From Pelagibacterium lacus (GTDB taxonomy: Bacteria > Pseudomonadota > Alphaproteobacteria > Rhizobiales > Devosiaceae): a stretch of 64,000 nt of DNA. Every line of letters starts with the position of its first letter. Positions within the stretch are counted from its first letter, which is position 1. The translations under genes were made by a program, and so were the position numbers. Of this stretch, positions 9,928-21,499 are shown piece by piece. The notes below the pieces were generated by a model. It ran no database searches, was not told where the DNA came from, and worked only from the letters and a program-made list of their open reading frames with translations. The stretch is from NCBI RefSeq assembly GCF_003345525.1, contig NZ_QQNH01000007.1, positions 62,001-126,000 of the forward strand, given 5' to 3'.

Positions 9928-9941
9928 AGAATAATTCCAAA
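9925..9941. promoter_or_regulatory. Irr iron-control element (ICE-like box)
   Basis: A 17-bp near-palindrome, TTTAGAA-TAA-TTCCAAA, matches the known Hyphomicrobiales Irr box TTTAGAA-N3-TTCTAAA with one mismatch. It lies 125 bp before the IscS-like start codon. Irr is a heme-responsive Fur-family regulator that controls Fe-S and heme genes in this order, so iron or heme control of the suf operon is likely. Confidence 0.7.
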
Positions 9942-9973
9942 CGGGTTTGCCGGGTTCTGGCCCGGCTTGTGAG

Positions 9974-9995
9974 CGCTCCTTTTACTTAAGGAGCG
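9974..9995 (+). other. Hairpin in the suf operon leader
   Basis: CGCTCCTT (9974-9981) pairs perfectly with AAGGAGCG (9988-9995) across a 6-nt loop. No U-tract follows, so it is not a standard terminator. It falls in the probable 5' leader of the IscS-like gene. Confidence 0.45.
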
Positions 9996-10066
9996 AGTCG
10001 GATTTCAAGGATTGTTTGCTTCGGCAGGGCCCCGCCTGGGTCTTGCCAATGCGAGTTGACGGATCG

Positions 10067-11209
10067 ATGACGGTTTACCTCGATCATAACGCTTCGGCGC
10101 CGCTTCTCCCGCAAGCGCGGGATGCGATCCTGCACGCGCTGGATCTGGTTGGCAACCCGTCTTCGGTGCATGGCCAGGGCCGGGCGCTGCGCGCCGTGAT
10201 CGATGGCGCCCGCGAACAGGTGGCGGCCCTGGCCGGGGCCGAAGCCAGGCAGGTGGTGTTTACCGGTTCGGCGACCGAGGCGATCACCCAGGCGATCGTC
10301 GGCGGGGTCAAGGCCTTCGGCATCGACCGCGTGCTGGTGTGCGCCACCGACCACGCCGCGACCCTCAAGGCGGCGGACGCCAGCGGGGTTCCCGTGCAGG
10401 TGATCGGGGTCGATGCGCAGGGAACGATCGATCTGGACGTCCTGCGGCAGCAGATCGACAGGGCCGGCGAGGCCGGCGAAAAGCTGCTGGTGGCCGTCTC
10501 CTGGGTCAACAATGAGACGGGGCTGGTGCAGCCGCGCGCGCGGATCGAGGCGATGGTGGGGCCGACGCCTCATATTCTCGTCATCGATGCGGTGCAGGCT
10601 TTCGGCAAGCGCAGTCTGGACTTTGCCGCTTCGGCTACCGATATGATGGCGGTGTCCGCCCACAAGATCGGTGGCCCGGCCGGAATCGGCGCGCTGCTGG
10701 TCAAGGGGCACGCCGATGTCGTGCGGCTCGTGCCCGGTGGCGGGCAGGAGCAGGGCCGGCGGGGCGGCACCGAATCGGCGGCCCTGATTGCAGGCTTCGG
10801 CGCGGCATGCGCCGAGATCGGCAGGGCGCTGGATTTCAAGGGTGCATGCGCGCTGGCCAGCGATTTCGAAACGCGACTGCGGGCGCTGGCTCCCGATGTG
10901 GTGGTTTTCTCCCAGGGTGCGGAACGGATCGGCACGGTGGTCAATTTCGCGGTTCCGGGGATCAGGAACACTGTCGCGATGATGAGCCTCGACCTGGCGG
11001 GGATCGCGGTTTCGTCGGGTTCGGCGTGCTCCTCGGGCAAGGTGGGACGCTCTCACGTGCTTGCCGCGATGGGCGTCGCGCCCGACTTAAGTGAATGCGG
11101 CCTTCGGGTCAGCCTGGGCTGGAGTTCCACCGCCCGGGATATCGATGCCTTTTTCGAGGCCTATGAAACGGTGCTGAGTCGCCACCGCCGCAAAGGCGCG
11201 GCTGCTTAG
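10067..11209 (+). CDS. Cysteine desulfurase, IscS/NifS-like, first gene of the suf operon
   Basis: PLP enzyme that takes sulfur from L-cysteine as an enzyme persulfide for Fe-S cluster assembly. From ATG 10067 the product is 380 residues. The N-terminus [12 protein letters not shown] is the family's usual beginning and decides this start over ATG 10049. The PLP lysine is K200 in SAHKIGGP. The persulfide cysteine is C321 in [10 protein letters not shown], the IscS-type loop. A second, SufS-type desulfurase lies in the same operon, which is common in this order. The gene is followed by sufB after a short gap. Confidence 0.93.
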   Translation: MTVYLDHNASAPLLPQARDAILHALDLVGNPSSVHGQGRALRAVIDGAREQVAALAGAEARQVVFTGSATEAITQAIVGGVKAFGIDRVLVCATDHAATLKAADASGVPVQVIGVDAQGTIDLDVLRQQIDRAGEAGEKLLVAVSWVNNETGLVQPRARIEAMVGPTPHILVIDAVQAFGKRSLDFAASATDMMAVSAHKIGGPAGIGALLVKGHADVVRLVPGGGQEQGRRGGTESAALIAGFGAACAEIGRALDFKGACALASDFETRLRALAPDVVVFSQGAERIGTVVNFAVPGIRNTVAMMSLDLAGIAVSSGSACSSGKVGRSHVLAAMGVAPDLSECGLRVSLGWSSTARDIDAFFEAYETVLSRHRRKGAAA

Positions 11210-11225
11210 AGTTTTGGAGACGACC

Positions 11226-12757
<1,532 letters not shown>

Positions 12758-12758
<1 letters not shown>

Positions 12759-12823
12759 TGAATTTCCCGCTGCGTTCCATCGTCAACAACGCCGAGAATC
12801 TCGGGCACGGAGAAGAGGAATGA
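12758..12823 (+). CDS. Possible 21-residue peptide coupled between sufB and the first cupin gene
   Basis: ATG overlaps the sufB stop (TGATG), and the ORF's own TGA overlaps the ATG of the next gene (ATGA). The peptide would be MNFPLRSIVNNAENLGHGEEE. Its distal codons include the GGAG/GAGGA Shine-Dalgarno of the cupin gene. It may be a real small protein, or only a device that carries ribosomes from sufB to the cupin start. I do not recognise the sequence. Confidence 0.35.
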
Positions 12824-13335
12824 CCGACATTTCCTACACTCCCGTCGCCCGGATTTCCGAACTCGCGCTGGAGCCGTCCAGCGAGGGCGGGATGGCGTCG
12901 ATGGATGCAGCGATCGGCACCCTGTTGCAGCTCACGCGATTGGGCTGCGTCTATACCGAGGTGGCACCGGGCGAGACCGCCTGTCCCTATCACGTGCACC
13001 ATGCCGAGGACGAAGTGCTGGTCATTCTGGCCGGCGAAGGTGAATACCGGTTCGGCGGACGCCTGCATGCGGTGCGGGCGGGGGACGTGCTGGGGGCGCC
13101 GCTGGGCGGGCCGGACTATGCGCACCAACTGTTCAATACCGGGCCGGAGACGCTGAAATATCTCGTGGTGTCCTCCAAGGCCGATCTCGACGTCCTGGAA
13201 TTTCCCGACAGCGGCAAGTTCCTCGTCTCGAGCCGGCTGATCCCCGGGACGGCCAGGTCGCGCTTCTTCTTCAAGGGTCGCACGGCCGACATGGCCGATG
13301 ATTACGACGGGGAAGTCACGGAGCGCCGCCCATGA
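12820..13335 (+). CDS. Cupin-domain protein 1 in the suf operon
   Basis: A 171-residue single-domain cupin. Motif 1 is HVHHAEDE (HxH plus Glu) and motif 2 is PLGGPDYAHQLFN, so the metal ligands His, His, Glu and His appear complete. The function is unknown; cupins of this size are small metalloenzymes or small-molecule sensors. It is preceded by GGAG and GAGGA and overlaps the next gene by 4 nt (ATGA). It is clearly a paralogue of the next gene, with most of the central 100 residues alike, so the pair is a tandem duplication lying between sufB and sufC. A role in iron or sulfur handling is an inference from position only. Confidence 0.85.
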   Translation: MTDISYTPVARISELALEPSSEGGMASMDAAIGTLLQLTRLGCVYTEVAPGETACPYHVHHAEDEVLVILAGEGEYRFGGRLHAVRAGDVLGAPLGGPDYAHQLFNTGPETLKYLVVSSKADLDVLEFPDSGKFLVSSRLIPGTARSRFFFKGRTADMADDYDGEVTERRP

Positions 13336-13850
13336 CGCAAGCGCACTACAATCCCGTTCTACGGCTGTCGGACGCCGCGCTCGACCGCAATGCCGATCGC
13401 GGCTGGTTCGAATCCTACGACGCCTATGTCGGCAACATCCTCCAGCTCACCCGGCTGGGGTGCTCTTATACCGAGGTTGCCCCGGGCAAGACCGCCTGCC
13501 CGCACCATGTGCACCACGGCGAGGACGAAATGCTGGTGATCCTCTCGGGCGAGGGCGACTACCGGTTCGGGGACAAGACATACAAGGTGCGGGGCGGCGA
13601 CGTGCTCGGCGCACCGGTGGGCGGCCCCGCCTATGCCCACCAATTGATCAATACGGGGACGGAAACGCTGAAATATCTGGTGTTTTCGTCCAAGGCGGAC
13701 ATCGACGTCTGCGAATATCCCGATAGCGGGAAGTTCATGGTGTCGAGCCGTCCGGTCCAAGGCACAGCGCGGCACCGCCTGCGCTATATCGGAAGAGAAG
13801 AAACGAGCCTCGATTATCTCGACGGCGAAAATATTGGAGACGAGACATGA
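13332..13850 (+). CDS. Cupin-domain protein 2 in the suf operon
   Basis: A 172-residue paralogue of the preceding gene. It keeps both cupin motifs, HVHHGEDE and PVGGPAYAHQLIN, and the same C-terminal block (YPDSGKF-VSSRP). It overlaps the upstream gene by 4 nt and sufC by 4 nt, so translation of cupin 1, cupin 2 and sufC is coupled. The two copies differ mainly at the N- and C-termini and near the loop before motif 2. Both copies being intact suggests a maintained division of labour or a heteromer. No known Suf component matches it. Confidence 0.85.
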   Translation: MTQAHYNPVLRLSDAALDRNADRGWFESYDAYVGNILQLTRLGCSYTEVAPGKTACPHHVHHGEDEMLVILSGEGDYRFGDKTYKVRGGDVLGAPVGGPAYAHQLINTGTETLKYLVFSSKADIDVCEYPDSGKFMVSSRPVQGTARHRLRYIGREETSLDYLDGENIGDET

Positions 13851-14611
13851 GCACTCCGTTGCTTGAGATCAAGAACCTGCACGTTCGCGTCGAGGACAAT
13901 GAAATCCTCAAGGGCGTGAACCTGACGCTCAATCGCGGTGAAGTGCACGCCATCATGGGACGCAACGGCTCTGGCAAGTCGACCCTGTCCTACGTGCTGG
14001 CCGGCAAGGAAGACTATGAAGTGACCGAAGGACAGGTGCTGTTCAACGGCGAGGACCTGCTGGAGATGGGCCCCGACGAGCGCGCCGCGGCCGGGCTGTT
14101 CCTTGCCTTCCAGTATCCCATCGAAATCCCCGGCGTCGCCACCATGACCTTCCTCAAGGCGGCGATGAATGCCCAGCGCAAGGCGCGCGGCGAAGCGGAA
14201 TTGACGACGCCCGAGTTCATGAAGGCCGTCAAGGACGCGTCCAACCTGCTTGAGATCAAGCAGGAATTCCTGCGGCGTCCGCTCAATGTCGGGTTCTCCG
14301 GTGGCGAGAAGAAGCGCGCCGAAATCCTGCAGATGGCGCTGCTCGAGCCGCAGCTCTGCATCCTCGACGAGACCGATTCCGGCCTCGATATCGATGCGCT
14401 CAAGGTGGTGTCCGAGGGCGTCAACAAGCTGCGCTCGGCGGATCGCTCCATGCTGGTCATCACGCACTACCAGCGCCTGCTCAACTATATCGTGCCCGAC
14501 GTGGTGCACGTGTTCTCGGCCGGCCGGGTGGTGGAAACCGGCGACAAATCCCTGGCGCTGGAACTGGAAGCCAAGGGCTATGCCGATTTCGACGAGACCC
14601 ACGCGGCATAA
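13847..14611 (+). CDS. sufC: Fe-S assembly ATPase SufC
   Basis: ABC-type ATPase of the SufBC2D complex. The product is 254 residues, the normal length. Walker A is GRNGSGKST, the signature is FSGGEKKR, and Walker B is LCILDETDSGLDID. The start ATG overlaps the upstream cupin stop (ATGA) and has GGAG upstream. sufD follows after 12 nt. Confidence 0.97.
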   Translation: MSTPLLEIKNLHVRVEDNEILKGVNLTLNRGEVHAIMGRNGSGKSTLSYVLAGKEDYEVTEGQVLFNGEDLLEMGPDERAAAGLFLAFQYPIEIPGVATMTFLKAAMNAQRKARGEAELTTPEFMKAVKDASNLLEIKQEFLRRPLNVGFSGGEKKRAEILQMALLEPQLCILDETDSGLDIDALKVVSEGVNKLRSADRSMLVITHYQRLLNYIVPDVVHVFSAGRVVETGDKSLALELEAKGYADFDETHAA

Positions 14612-14623
14612 GGACGGTTATCC

Positions 14624-15835
14624 ATGCATGTTGAAACTCCTGTACGGCTGAGCGCGGCCGAGGAAAGCCTCGTCGCCCAGCTCGAAAACGCCGGAGCCCG
14701 GGACGCCGCAGAGCGGTTGCGGGTGGCCGGGCTGCCGACCCGCCGGGTCGAGAGCTATCACTATACCGACCTCAAGACGCTGCTGAGCGCCGTGCCGCCG
14801 CTGGCGGCGCCGGCCAATGACGTCAGCGCCCCGGCCATCGATATTGCCGGCGCCTACCGCATCGTGATCGCCAATGGCGTGGTCCAGCCGGCGGGAACGG
14901 CCCCGGCGGGCATCATCGTGGGCAAGGCCACCGGTTCGGTGTTGACGACGCGCGACGATGTGCTGGTGCGTCTCAACGCGGCACTGGTCAAGGAATCGCT
15001 CAATCTCGAACTGTCCGGCTCGGTCGATCCGGTGATCCATGTGGACCGGCGCATGGAAGGCCCCGGTGCCCATGTGCAGTCGGGCGCCAAGATCAATATC
15101 GGATCCGGCACGACCGCCACGATCATCGAGACGATTTCGGGCAGCGATGCGGCCCATATCGGCAATGCCGGCAGCTATGTGTCCGTGGGCGCCGGCGCCG
15201 AGGTAACCCATATCGTGGTCGATCTCTCGGCGCGCCAGGCGGTCAATTTCGCCACGCTCGAATATCGGCTCGCGGCTGACGCCAGGCTGAAATCGATCGT
15301 CGTCAATGCCGGCGCGCATCTGGCGCGGGTCAATGTGTTCGCCGATTTCGTGGGCGAGGGCGCCCATGGCGATTTCCTCGGCCTCAACGTCGTGGATACG
15401 GAGGAGCACCGCGACATCACCCTCGACGTGACGCACGGGGTGCCCCACACGACCTCGGCCGAGCTCTACAAGCAGATCGCGCGCGGGCGCGGCAAGGCCG
15501 TGTTCCAGGGCAAGATCAATGTCGCCCAGGACGCGCAGAAGACCGACGCCAAGATGATGACCCAGGGTCTGATGCTGTCGGACGAGGCGGAAATTCTCGC
15601 CAAGCCGGAGCTTGAGATCTTTGCCGACGACGTGGTGTGCGGCCACGGTGCGACCTGCGGCGATCTCGACGAGAGCTCGCTGTTCTACCTCATGAGCCGC
15701 GGCATTCCGTGCGCGGAAGCCGAGACGCTGCTGATCCGGGCCTTCCTCGAGGAGATCACCGAGGCCGTGGAGAACGAATATGTGGCCGAGGCCCTGTCCG
15801 GGGTCGTCGAGCGCTGGCTGCAGAAAGGCGCCTGA
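14624..15835 (+). CDS. sufD: Fe-S assembly protein SufD
   Basis: SufB paralogue that completes the SufBC2D scaffold and is involved in iron acquisition. The product is 403 residues with the C-terminal conserved stretch VVCGHGATCGDLDESSLFY. AAGGA precedes ATG 14624. The TGA overlaps the sufS ATG (TGATG). Confidence 0.95.
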   Translation: MHVETPVRLSAAEESLVAQLENAGARDAAERLRVAGLPTRRVESYHYTDLKTLLSAVPPLAAPANDVSAPAIDIAGAYRIVIANGVVQPAGTAPAGIIVGKATGSVLTTRDDVLVRLNAALVKESLNLELSGSVDPVIHVDRRMEGPGAHVQSGAKINIGSGTTATIIETISGSDAAHIGNAGSYVSVGAGAEVTHIVVDLSARQAVNFATLEYRLAADARLKSIVVNAGAHLARVNVFADFVGEGAHGDFLGLNVVDTEEHRDITLDVTHGVPHTTSAELYKQIARGRGKAVFQGKINVAQDAQKTDAKMMTQGLMLSDEAEILAKPELEIFADDVVCGHGATCGDLDESSLFYLMSRGIPCAEAETLLIRAFLEEITEAVENEYVAEALSGVVERWLQKGA

Positions 15836-17052
15836 TGGCATTCGATCTCGCCACGGTCCGCGCCGACTTTCCGATCCTCAGTGAGGACATCCACGGTCAG
15901 CGGCTGGTCTATCTCGATTCCGGTGCCTCGGCGCAAAAGCCGGTGCAGGTGCTGGACCGGATGGACCACGCCTATCGGCATGAATATGCCAATGTGCATC
16001 GCGGCCTGCATACGCTCGCCAACCGGGCGACGGCGGCCTATGAAGGCGCGCGCGAGAAGGTCAGGGCCTTTCTGAACGCCCGGCGGGTCGAGGAAATCAT
16101 CTTCACCCGTTCGGCGACCGAGGCGATGAATCTGGTCGCCGCTGCCTTTGGCGGGCCGCGCATCGGGGAGGGGGACGAGATCGTCATCTCCCTCGCCGAG
16201 CATCACTCCAATATCGTGCCCTGGCATTTTCACCGCGAGCGCAAGGGCGCCGTCATCAAATGGGTGGACGTCCAGCCGGACGGCACCTTCGATCTCGATG
16301 CCTTTGCCGCGGCGCTTTCCGACCGCACCCGCATGGTGGCGATCACGCATATGTCCAACGTGCTGGGGACGATCAATCCGGCCCGGGAGATCGTCGAGAT
16401 CGCCCATGCGCGTGGCATCCCCGTTCTCCTCGACGGGAGCCAGGCAGCGGTTCATACCAGGGTCGACGTGCAGGAGATCGGCGCCGATTTCTACGTCTTT
16501 ACCGGCCACAAGCTCTATGGGCCCACCGGCATCGGCGTGCTGTACGGCAAGCATGATCTGCTGGCGGAGATGCAGCCCTATATGGGCGGCGGCGAGATGA
16601 TCGAGGAGGTGACCGAGGACATGGTCACCTATAACGAGCCCCCGCACCGCTTCGAGGCGGGAACGCCGCCCATCGTGCAGGCCATCGGGCTCGGCGCGGC
16701 GATCGACTATGTCGAGGGCCTTGGGCGCGGCGCGATCGAAGCCCATGAGCGCGAGGTCGCGGCCTATGCGCTCGAGCGCCTGTCGGCCATCAATTCCCTG
16801 CGGCTGATCGGCGATGCGGCGGGCAAGGGGGGCATCTTCTCGTTCACCCTCGAAAACGCCCATGCCCACGATGTGGCGACCATCCTGGACCGCTACGGAG
16901 TTGCGGTGCGGGCCGGGACCCATTGCGCCATGCCGCTGCTCAACAGATTTGGCGCGAGCTCTACATGTCGGGCTTCGTTTGCCCTATATAGTGGCAAGGA
17001 CGATGTGGACGTGCTGGTCGAGGCGATCGAAAAGGCGCGCTCATTCTTTTGA
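15835..17052 (+). CDS. sufS: Cysteine desulfurase SufS
   Basis: Group II cysteine desulfurase that supplies sulfur to SufB, in many bacteria through SufE or SufU. From ATG 15835 the product is 405 residues. The PLP lysine is K226 (FTGHKLYGPTG) and the persulfide Cys is C364 (RAGTHCAMP), the same positions as in E. coli SufS. The start overlaps the sufD stop. An open extension reaches upstream to 15637 but lies inside sufD and is rejected. No sufE or sufU is visible in the operon. Confidence 0.96.
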   Translation: MAFDLATVRADFPILSEDIHGQRLVYLDSGASAQKPVQVLDRMDHAYRHEYANVHRGLHTLANRATAAYEGAREKVRAFLNARRVEEIIFTRSATEAMNLVAAAFGGPRIGEGDEIVISLAEHHSNIVPWHFHRERKGAVIKWVDVQPDGTFDLDAFAAALSDRTRMVAITHMSNVLGTINPAREIVEIAHARGIPVLLDGSQAAVHTRVDVQEIGADFYVFTGHKLYGPTGIGVLYGKHDLLAEMQPYMGGGEMIEEVTEDMVTYNEPPHRFEAGTPPIVQAIGLGAAIDYVEGLGRGAIEAHEREVAAYALERLSAINSLRLIGDAAGKGGIFSFTLENAHAHDVATILDRYGVAVRAGTHCAMPLLNRFGASSTCRASFALYSGKDDVDVLVEAIEKARSFF

Positions 17053-17064
17053 AACGGGACTGTC

Positions 17065-17430
17065 ATGACTGATACCGCAACCAATGGCTTTGTCGAGAGC
17101 GGCAGCGCATTGCCGCCCGAAGAGGTCGAACGCATCACCGCCGACCTGATCGCCGCGTTCAAGACGGTCTACGACCCGGAAATCCCGGTCGATATCTACG
17201 AGCTCGGCCTGATCTACAAGGTCGATCTTGATGATGACCGCAACCTCAAGATCGACATGACGCTGACCGCGCCCGGTTGCCCGGTGGCCGGCGAAATGCC
17301 CGGCTGGGTGGAAAATGCCGCCCGCTCGGTGGAAGGCATCCAGGACGTGGACGTCAATATGGTGTTCGATCCCCCCTGGGGACCGGATCGGATGAGCGAG
17401 GAAGCGCAGGTTGCGCTCAACTGGTGGTGA
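17065..17430 (+). CDS. sufT: SufT-like DUF59/MIP18-family Fe-S maturation protein
   Basis: A 121-residue protein of the DUF59 family, involved in Fe-S cluster assembly or target maturation. The family core VYDPEIPVDIYELGLIYKV and the conserved Cys in TLTAPGCPVAGEMP are present. It lies 12 nt after sufS and 4 nt before sufA, the common alphaproteobacterial suf order. Confidence 0.92.
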   Translation: MTDTATNGFVESGSALPPEEVERITADLIAAFKTVYDPEIPVDIYELGLIYKVDLDDDRNLKIDMTLTAPGCPVAGEMPGWVENAARSVEGIQDVDVNMVFDPPWGPDRMSEEAQVALNWW

Positions 17431-17434
17431 CGGA

Positions 17435-17821
17435 ATGGCTTTCGCGATCATGCAACTGACCGACGCTGCGGCGGAACGGATCAGGGAGATCATCGAAGAC
17501 AGCGACAAGCCGGTGTCCGGCGTGCGCGTCGGCGTCAAGAACGCCGGCTGCGCCGGCATGGCCTATACGCTCGACTATGTCAGCGAGCCCGTGCCGGGCG
17601 ACGACCATGTGCGCGACAAGGGCGTCGATGTCTGGGTCGAGCCCAAGGCGACCCTGTTCCTTCTGGGGACGGTCATGGATTTCGAGGAAACCAAGATGTC
17701 CTCGGGCTTCACCTTCAACAATCCCAATCAGGAAGGCGCCTGCGGGTGCGGCGAGAGCGTGCAGCTCAAGCCCGCCGATCTCGCCGAACTGGCGCGCGCG
17801 CGGTCGGAAGCGACCGCCTGA
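17435..17821 (+). CDS. sufA: A-type Fe-S carrier SufA/IscA
   Basis: HesB/IscA-family carrier of 128 residues that transfers Fe-S clusters to client proteins. The three conserved cysteines are in NAGCAGMAY and in the C-terminal CGCGES. ATG 17435 lies 4 nt after the previous stop; an upstream in-frame GTG would lie inside sufT. It is the last gene of the suf operon and converges with the helicase gene. I see no clear U-tract terminator in the 27-nt gap. Confidence 0.95.
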   Translation: MAFAIMQLTDAAAERIREIIEDSDKPVSGVRVGVKNAGCAGMAYTLDYVSEPVPGDDHVRDKGVDVWVEPKATLFLLGTVMDFEETKMSSGFTFNNPNQEGACGCGESVQLKPADLAELARARSEATA

Positions 17822-17848
17822 GCGCTCCCGCCGGGCCCGGTCTGGACT

Positions 17849-19246
<1,398 letters not shown>

Positions 19247-19489
19247 ATTAGATGTCCATCATCTTTGGTCAGAGAGTTCTGGTGCAGGTGACAGATCGCG
19301 ATGATCGAGGTCTGTCGAAACGCCAATCGATATTCGGTACGCGACTAGTCCAAACACTGTTAGGGCCGGTTGGTCGGTGATCGATATCCGGCAAAGGGTG
19401 GCCTCTGACGAGCGGGACCATAAACCACTCAAGGTTCGAGTCAATCTCGATTTGGCCGTAAAGATTAATGGGCCCGCCAAATAGAGGGT
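19247..19489. other. Intergenic region between parE and the helicase gene
   Basis: No convincing gene. It contains an 8-bp stem with an 11-nt loop (19290-19297 with 19309-19316, one G-T pair) and an imperfect 12-bp direct repeat ATCGATATYCGG at 19326-19337 and 19380-19391. The helicase promoter must lie here on the minus strand. I could not pick a clear -35/-10 pair. Confidence 0.5.
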
Positions 19490-21499
19490 TCAAACGTCCA
19501 CATCGGTGACGAAGGCTGCTTTTTCGGAGATGAACTCGAAACGCGCCTCAGGTTTGTTGCCCATCAGCCGGTCGACGGTGTCGGACGTCGCGCCCCGGTC
19601 ACTGGCCACGCGCACCTGCAGCAATGTCCTGGATTTGGGGTTCATGGTGGTTTCTTTCAAGTGGGCATGGGGCATTTCCCCCAGGCCCTTGAAGCGGGTG
19701 ATCTCCACCTTGCCGCGGCCAGTGAATTCCTCCTCGAGCAGCCTGATCCGGTGCGCGTCGTCCATGGCGTAGGCGGTCTTGGCGCCCTGGGAGATGCGGT
19801 AGAGCGGGGGCAGGGCGAGATAAAGATGCCCGCCCTCGATCAATTGCGGCAGTTCCTGGAAGAAGAAGGTCATCAGCAGCGAGGCGATATGGGCCCCGTC
19901 GACGTCCGCGTCGGTCATGATGATGATCTTGTCATAGCGTAGATCGTCCTCGCGATACCTGTCGCGGGTGCCGCAGCCCAGGGCCTGCACGAGATCGGCG
20001 ATCTGCTGGTTGGCGGCGAGCTTGTCGCGGCTGGCCCCGGCCACGTTGAGCACCTTGCCGCGCAAGGGGAGGACGGCCTGGCTCGCGCGGTCGCGGGCCT
20101 GCTTGGCGCTGCCGCCGGCGCTGTCGCCTTCGACGATGAACAGTTCGGCGCCCTGGGCGGCCCCCTGGCTGCAATCGGCGAGCTTGCCGGGTAGGCGCAG
20201 CTTGCGGGTCGCCGACTTGCGGTCGATCTCTTTTTCCTTGCGGCGACGCACGCGCTCTTCCGCGCGCTCGATCGTCCAGTCCAGCAGCTTGTTGGCCTGG
20301 TTGGGCGCCGCGGTCAGCCAATGGTCGAAGGCGTCGCGGATGGCAGTATCGACGATGCGCGTGGCTTCGCCGGACGCCAGCTTGTCCTTGGTCTGGCCGA
20401 CGAATTCGGGCTCGCGGATGAAGACCGAAAGCATGGCGCCGCAATAGCTCAGCACGTCCTCGGAGGTGATCACCGAGGCCCGCTTGTTGCCGACCAGGTC
20501 GGCATAGTTCTTGAGGCCGCGCAGAAGCGCGGTGCGCAGCCCGGCCTCATGGGTGCCGCCATCCGGCGTGGGCACGGTGTTGCAATAAGAGGAGGTGAAG
20601 CTGTCGCCCAGATACCAGGAGATCGCCCATTCGACCGAGCCGCGCCCCCCGGGGCGTCCGGTCTTGCCCGCGAACACCTCGTCTACGACGCGGGTCTTGC
20701 CCTCGATGCGGCGCTCGATGAAGTCCTTGAGCCCGCCGGGGAAATGGAAGACGGCCTTGGCCGGGACCGCGTCACCGGCCAGTTCCTCGTCGCAGGACCA
20801 GCGCAACTCGACCCCGCCGAACAGATAGGCCTTGGCCCGCGTCATGCGGAAAATCCGGTCCGGGGTGAACTTGGCCGTGCCAAAGATCTGCGGATCGGGA
20901 TGGAACCGCACCGTCGTGCCGCGCCGGTTGTTGACGCGGCCGACAGTTTCCAGCGCGGACGCCGATTTTCCGCGCGAATAGGATTGCCGGTAAAGCGTCT
21001 GTTCGAGGGCCACCTCGACGATCAGGTCGTCGGAGAGGGCGTTGACCACCGACACGCCCACCCCATGCAGGCCCCCCGAGGTCTCATAGGCTTTGGAATC
21101 GAACTTTCCGCCCGCATGCAGCGTCGTCATGATCACTTCGAGCGCCGAAAGATGCGGCCGCTTGGGATGGCTGTCGACGGGGATGCCGCGGCCATTGTCG
21201 GCCACCGAGACATAGCCGTCGGCGCCCAGATGCACCTCGATGCGCGTGGCATGCCCGCCGATCGCCTCGTCCATCGCATTGTCGATGACCTCGGCAAAGA
21301 GGTGATGCAGCGCATTGATGTCCGTGCCGCCGATATACATGCCGGGGCGGCGGCGAACGGGCTCGAGGCCTTCCAGCACTTCGATATCGGCCGCCGAATA
21401 CGACCCTGTCGGCTGTACGGTCTCGCGCACCGGCTCCGGCCGCGCGGGCCGTGCCACAGAGGGGGAGGTGTCGCCGAAGAGATCGCTATCGTCTGTCAT
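19490..21499 (-). CDS. parE: DNA topoisomerase IV subunit B
   Basis: ATPase subunit of topoisomerase IV, which decatenates daughter chromosomes. The product is 669 residues from ATG 21499. GHKL ATPase motifs are present (EVIDNAMDEA, DNGRGIP, GGLHGVG), as are the Toprim motifs (EGDSAGGSAKQ, TDADVDGAHI). The length lacks the GyrB-type insertion, which supports ParE. The N-terminal ~40 residues are a variable extension rich in Pro and Arg. The frame stays open 30 codons upstream of ATG 21499, but the MTDDSDLFG start is preferred. Confidence 0.93.
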   Translation of the reverse strand: MTDDSDLFGDTSPSVARPARPEPVRETVQPTGSYSAADIEVLEGLEPVRRRPGMYIGGTDINALHHLFAEVIDNAMDEAIGGHATRIEVHLGADGYVSVADNGRGIPVDSHPKRPHLSALEVIMTTLHAGGKFDSKAYETSGGLHGVGVSVVNALSDDLIVEVALEQTLYRQSYSRGKSASALETVGRVNNRRGTTVRFHPDPQIFGTAKFTPDRIFRMTRAKAYLFGGVELRWSCDEELAGDAVPAKAVFHFPGGLKDFIERRIEGKTRVVDEVFAGKTGRPGGRGSVEWAISWYLGDSFTSSYCNTVPTPDGGTHEAGLRTALLRGLKNYADLVGNKRASVITSEDVLSYCGAMLSVFIREPEFVGQTKDKLASGEATRIVDTAIRDAFDHWLTAAPNQANKLLDWTIERAEERVRRRKEKEIDRKSATRKLRLPGKLADCSQGAAQGAELFIVEGDSAGGSAKQARDRASQAVLPLRGKVLNVAGASRDKLAANQQIADLVQALGCGTRDRYREDDLRYDKIIIMTDADVDGAHIASLLMTFFFQELPQLIEGGHLYLALPPLYRISQGAKTAYAMDDAHRIRLLEEEFTGRGKVEITRFKGLGEMPHAHLKETTMNPKSRTLLQVRVASDRGATSDTVDRLMGNKPEARFEFISEKAAFVTDVDV

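Noticed and set aside
19326-19391. Direct repeat ATCGATATYCGG as a mobile-element or att site
   Set aside because: Only two imperfect 12-bp copies 54 bp apart, with no transposase or integrase nearby.
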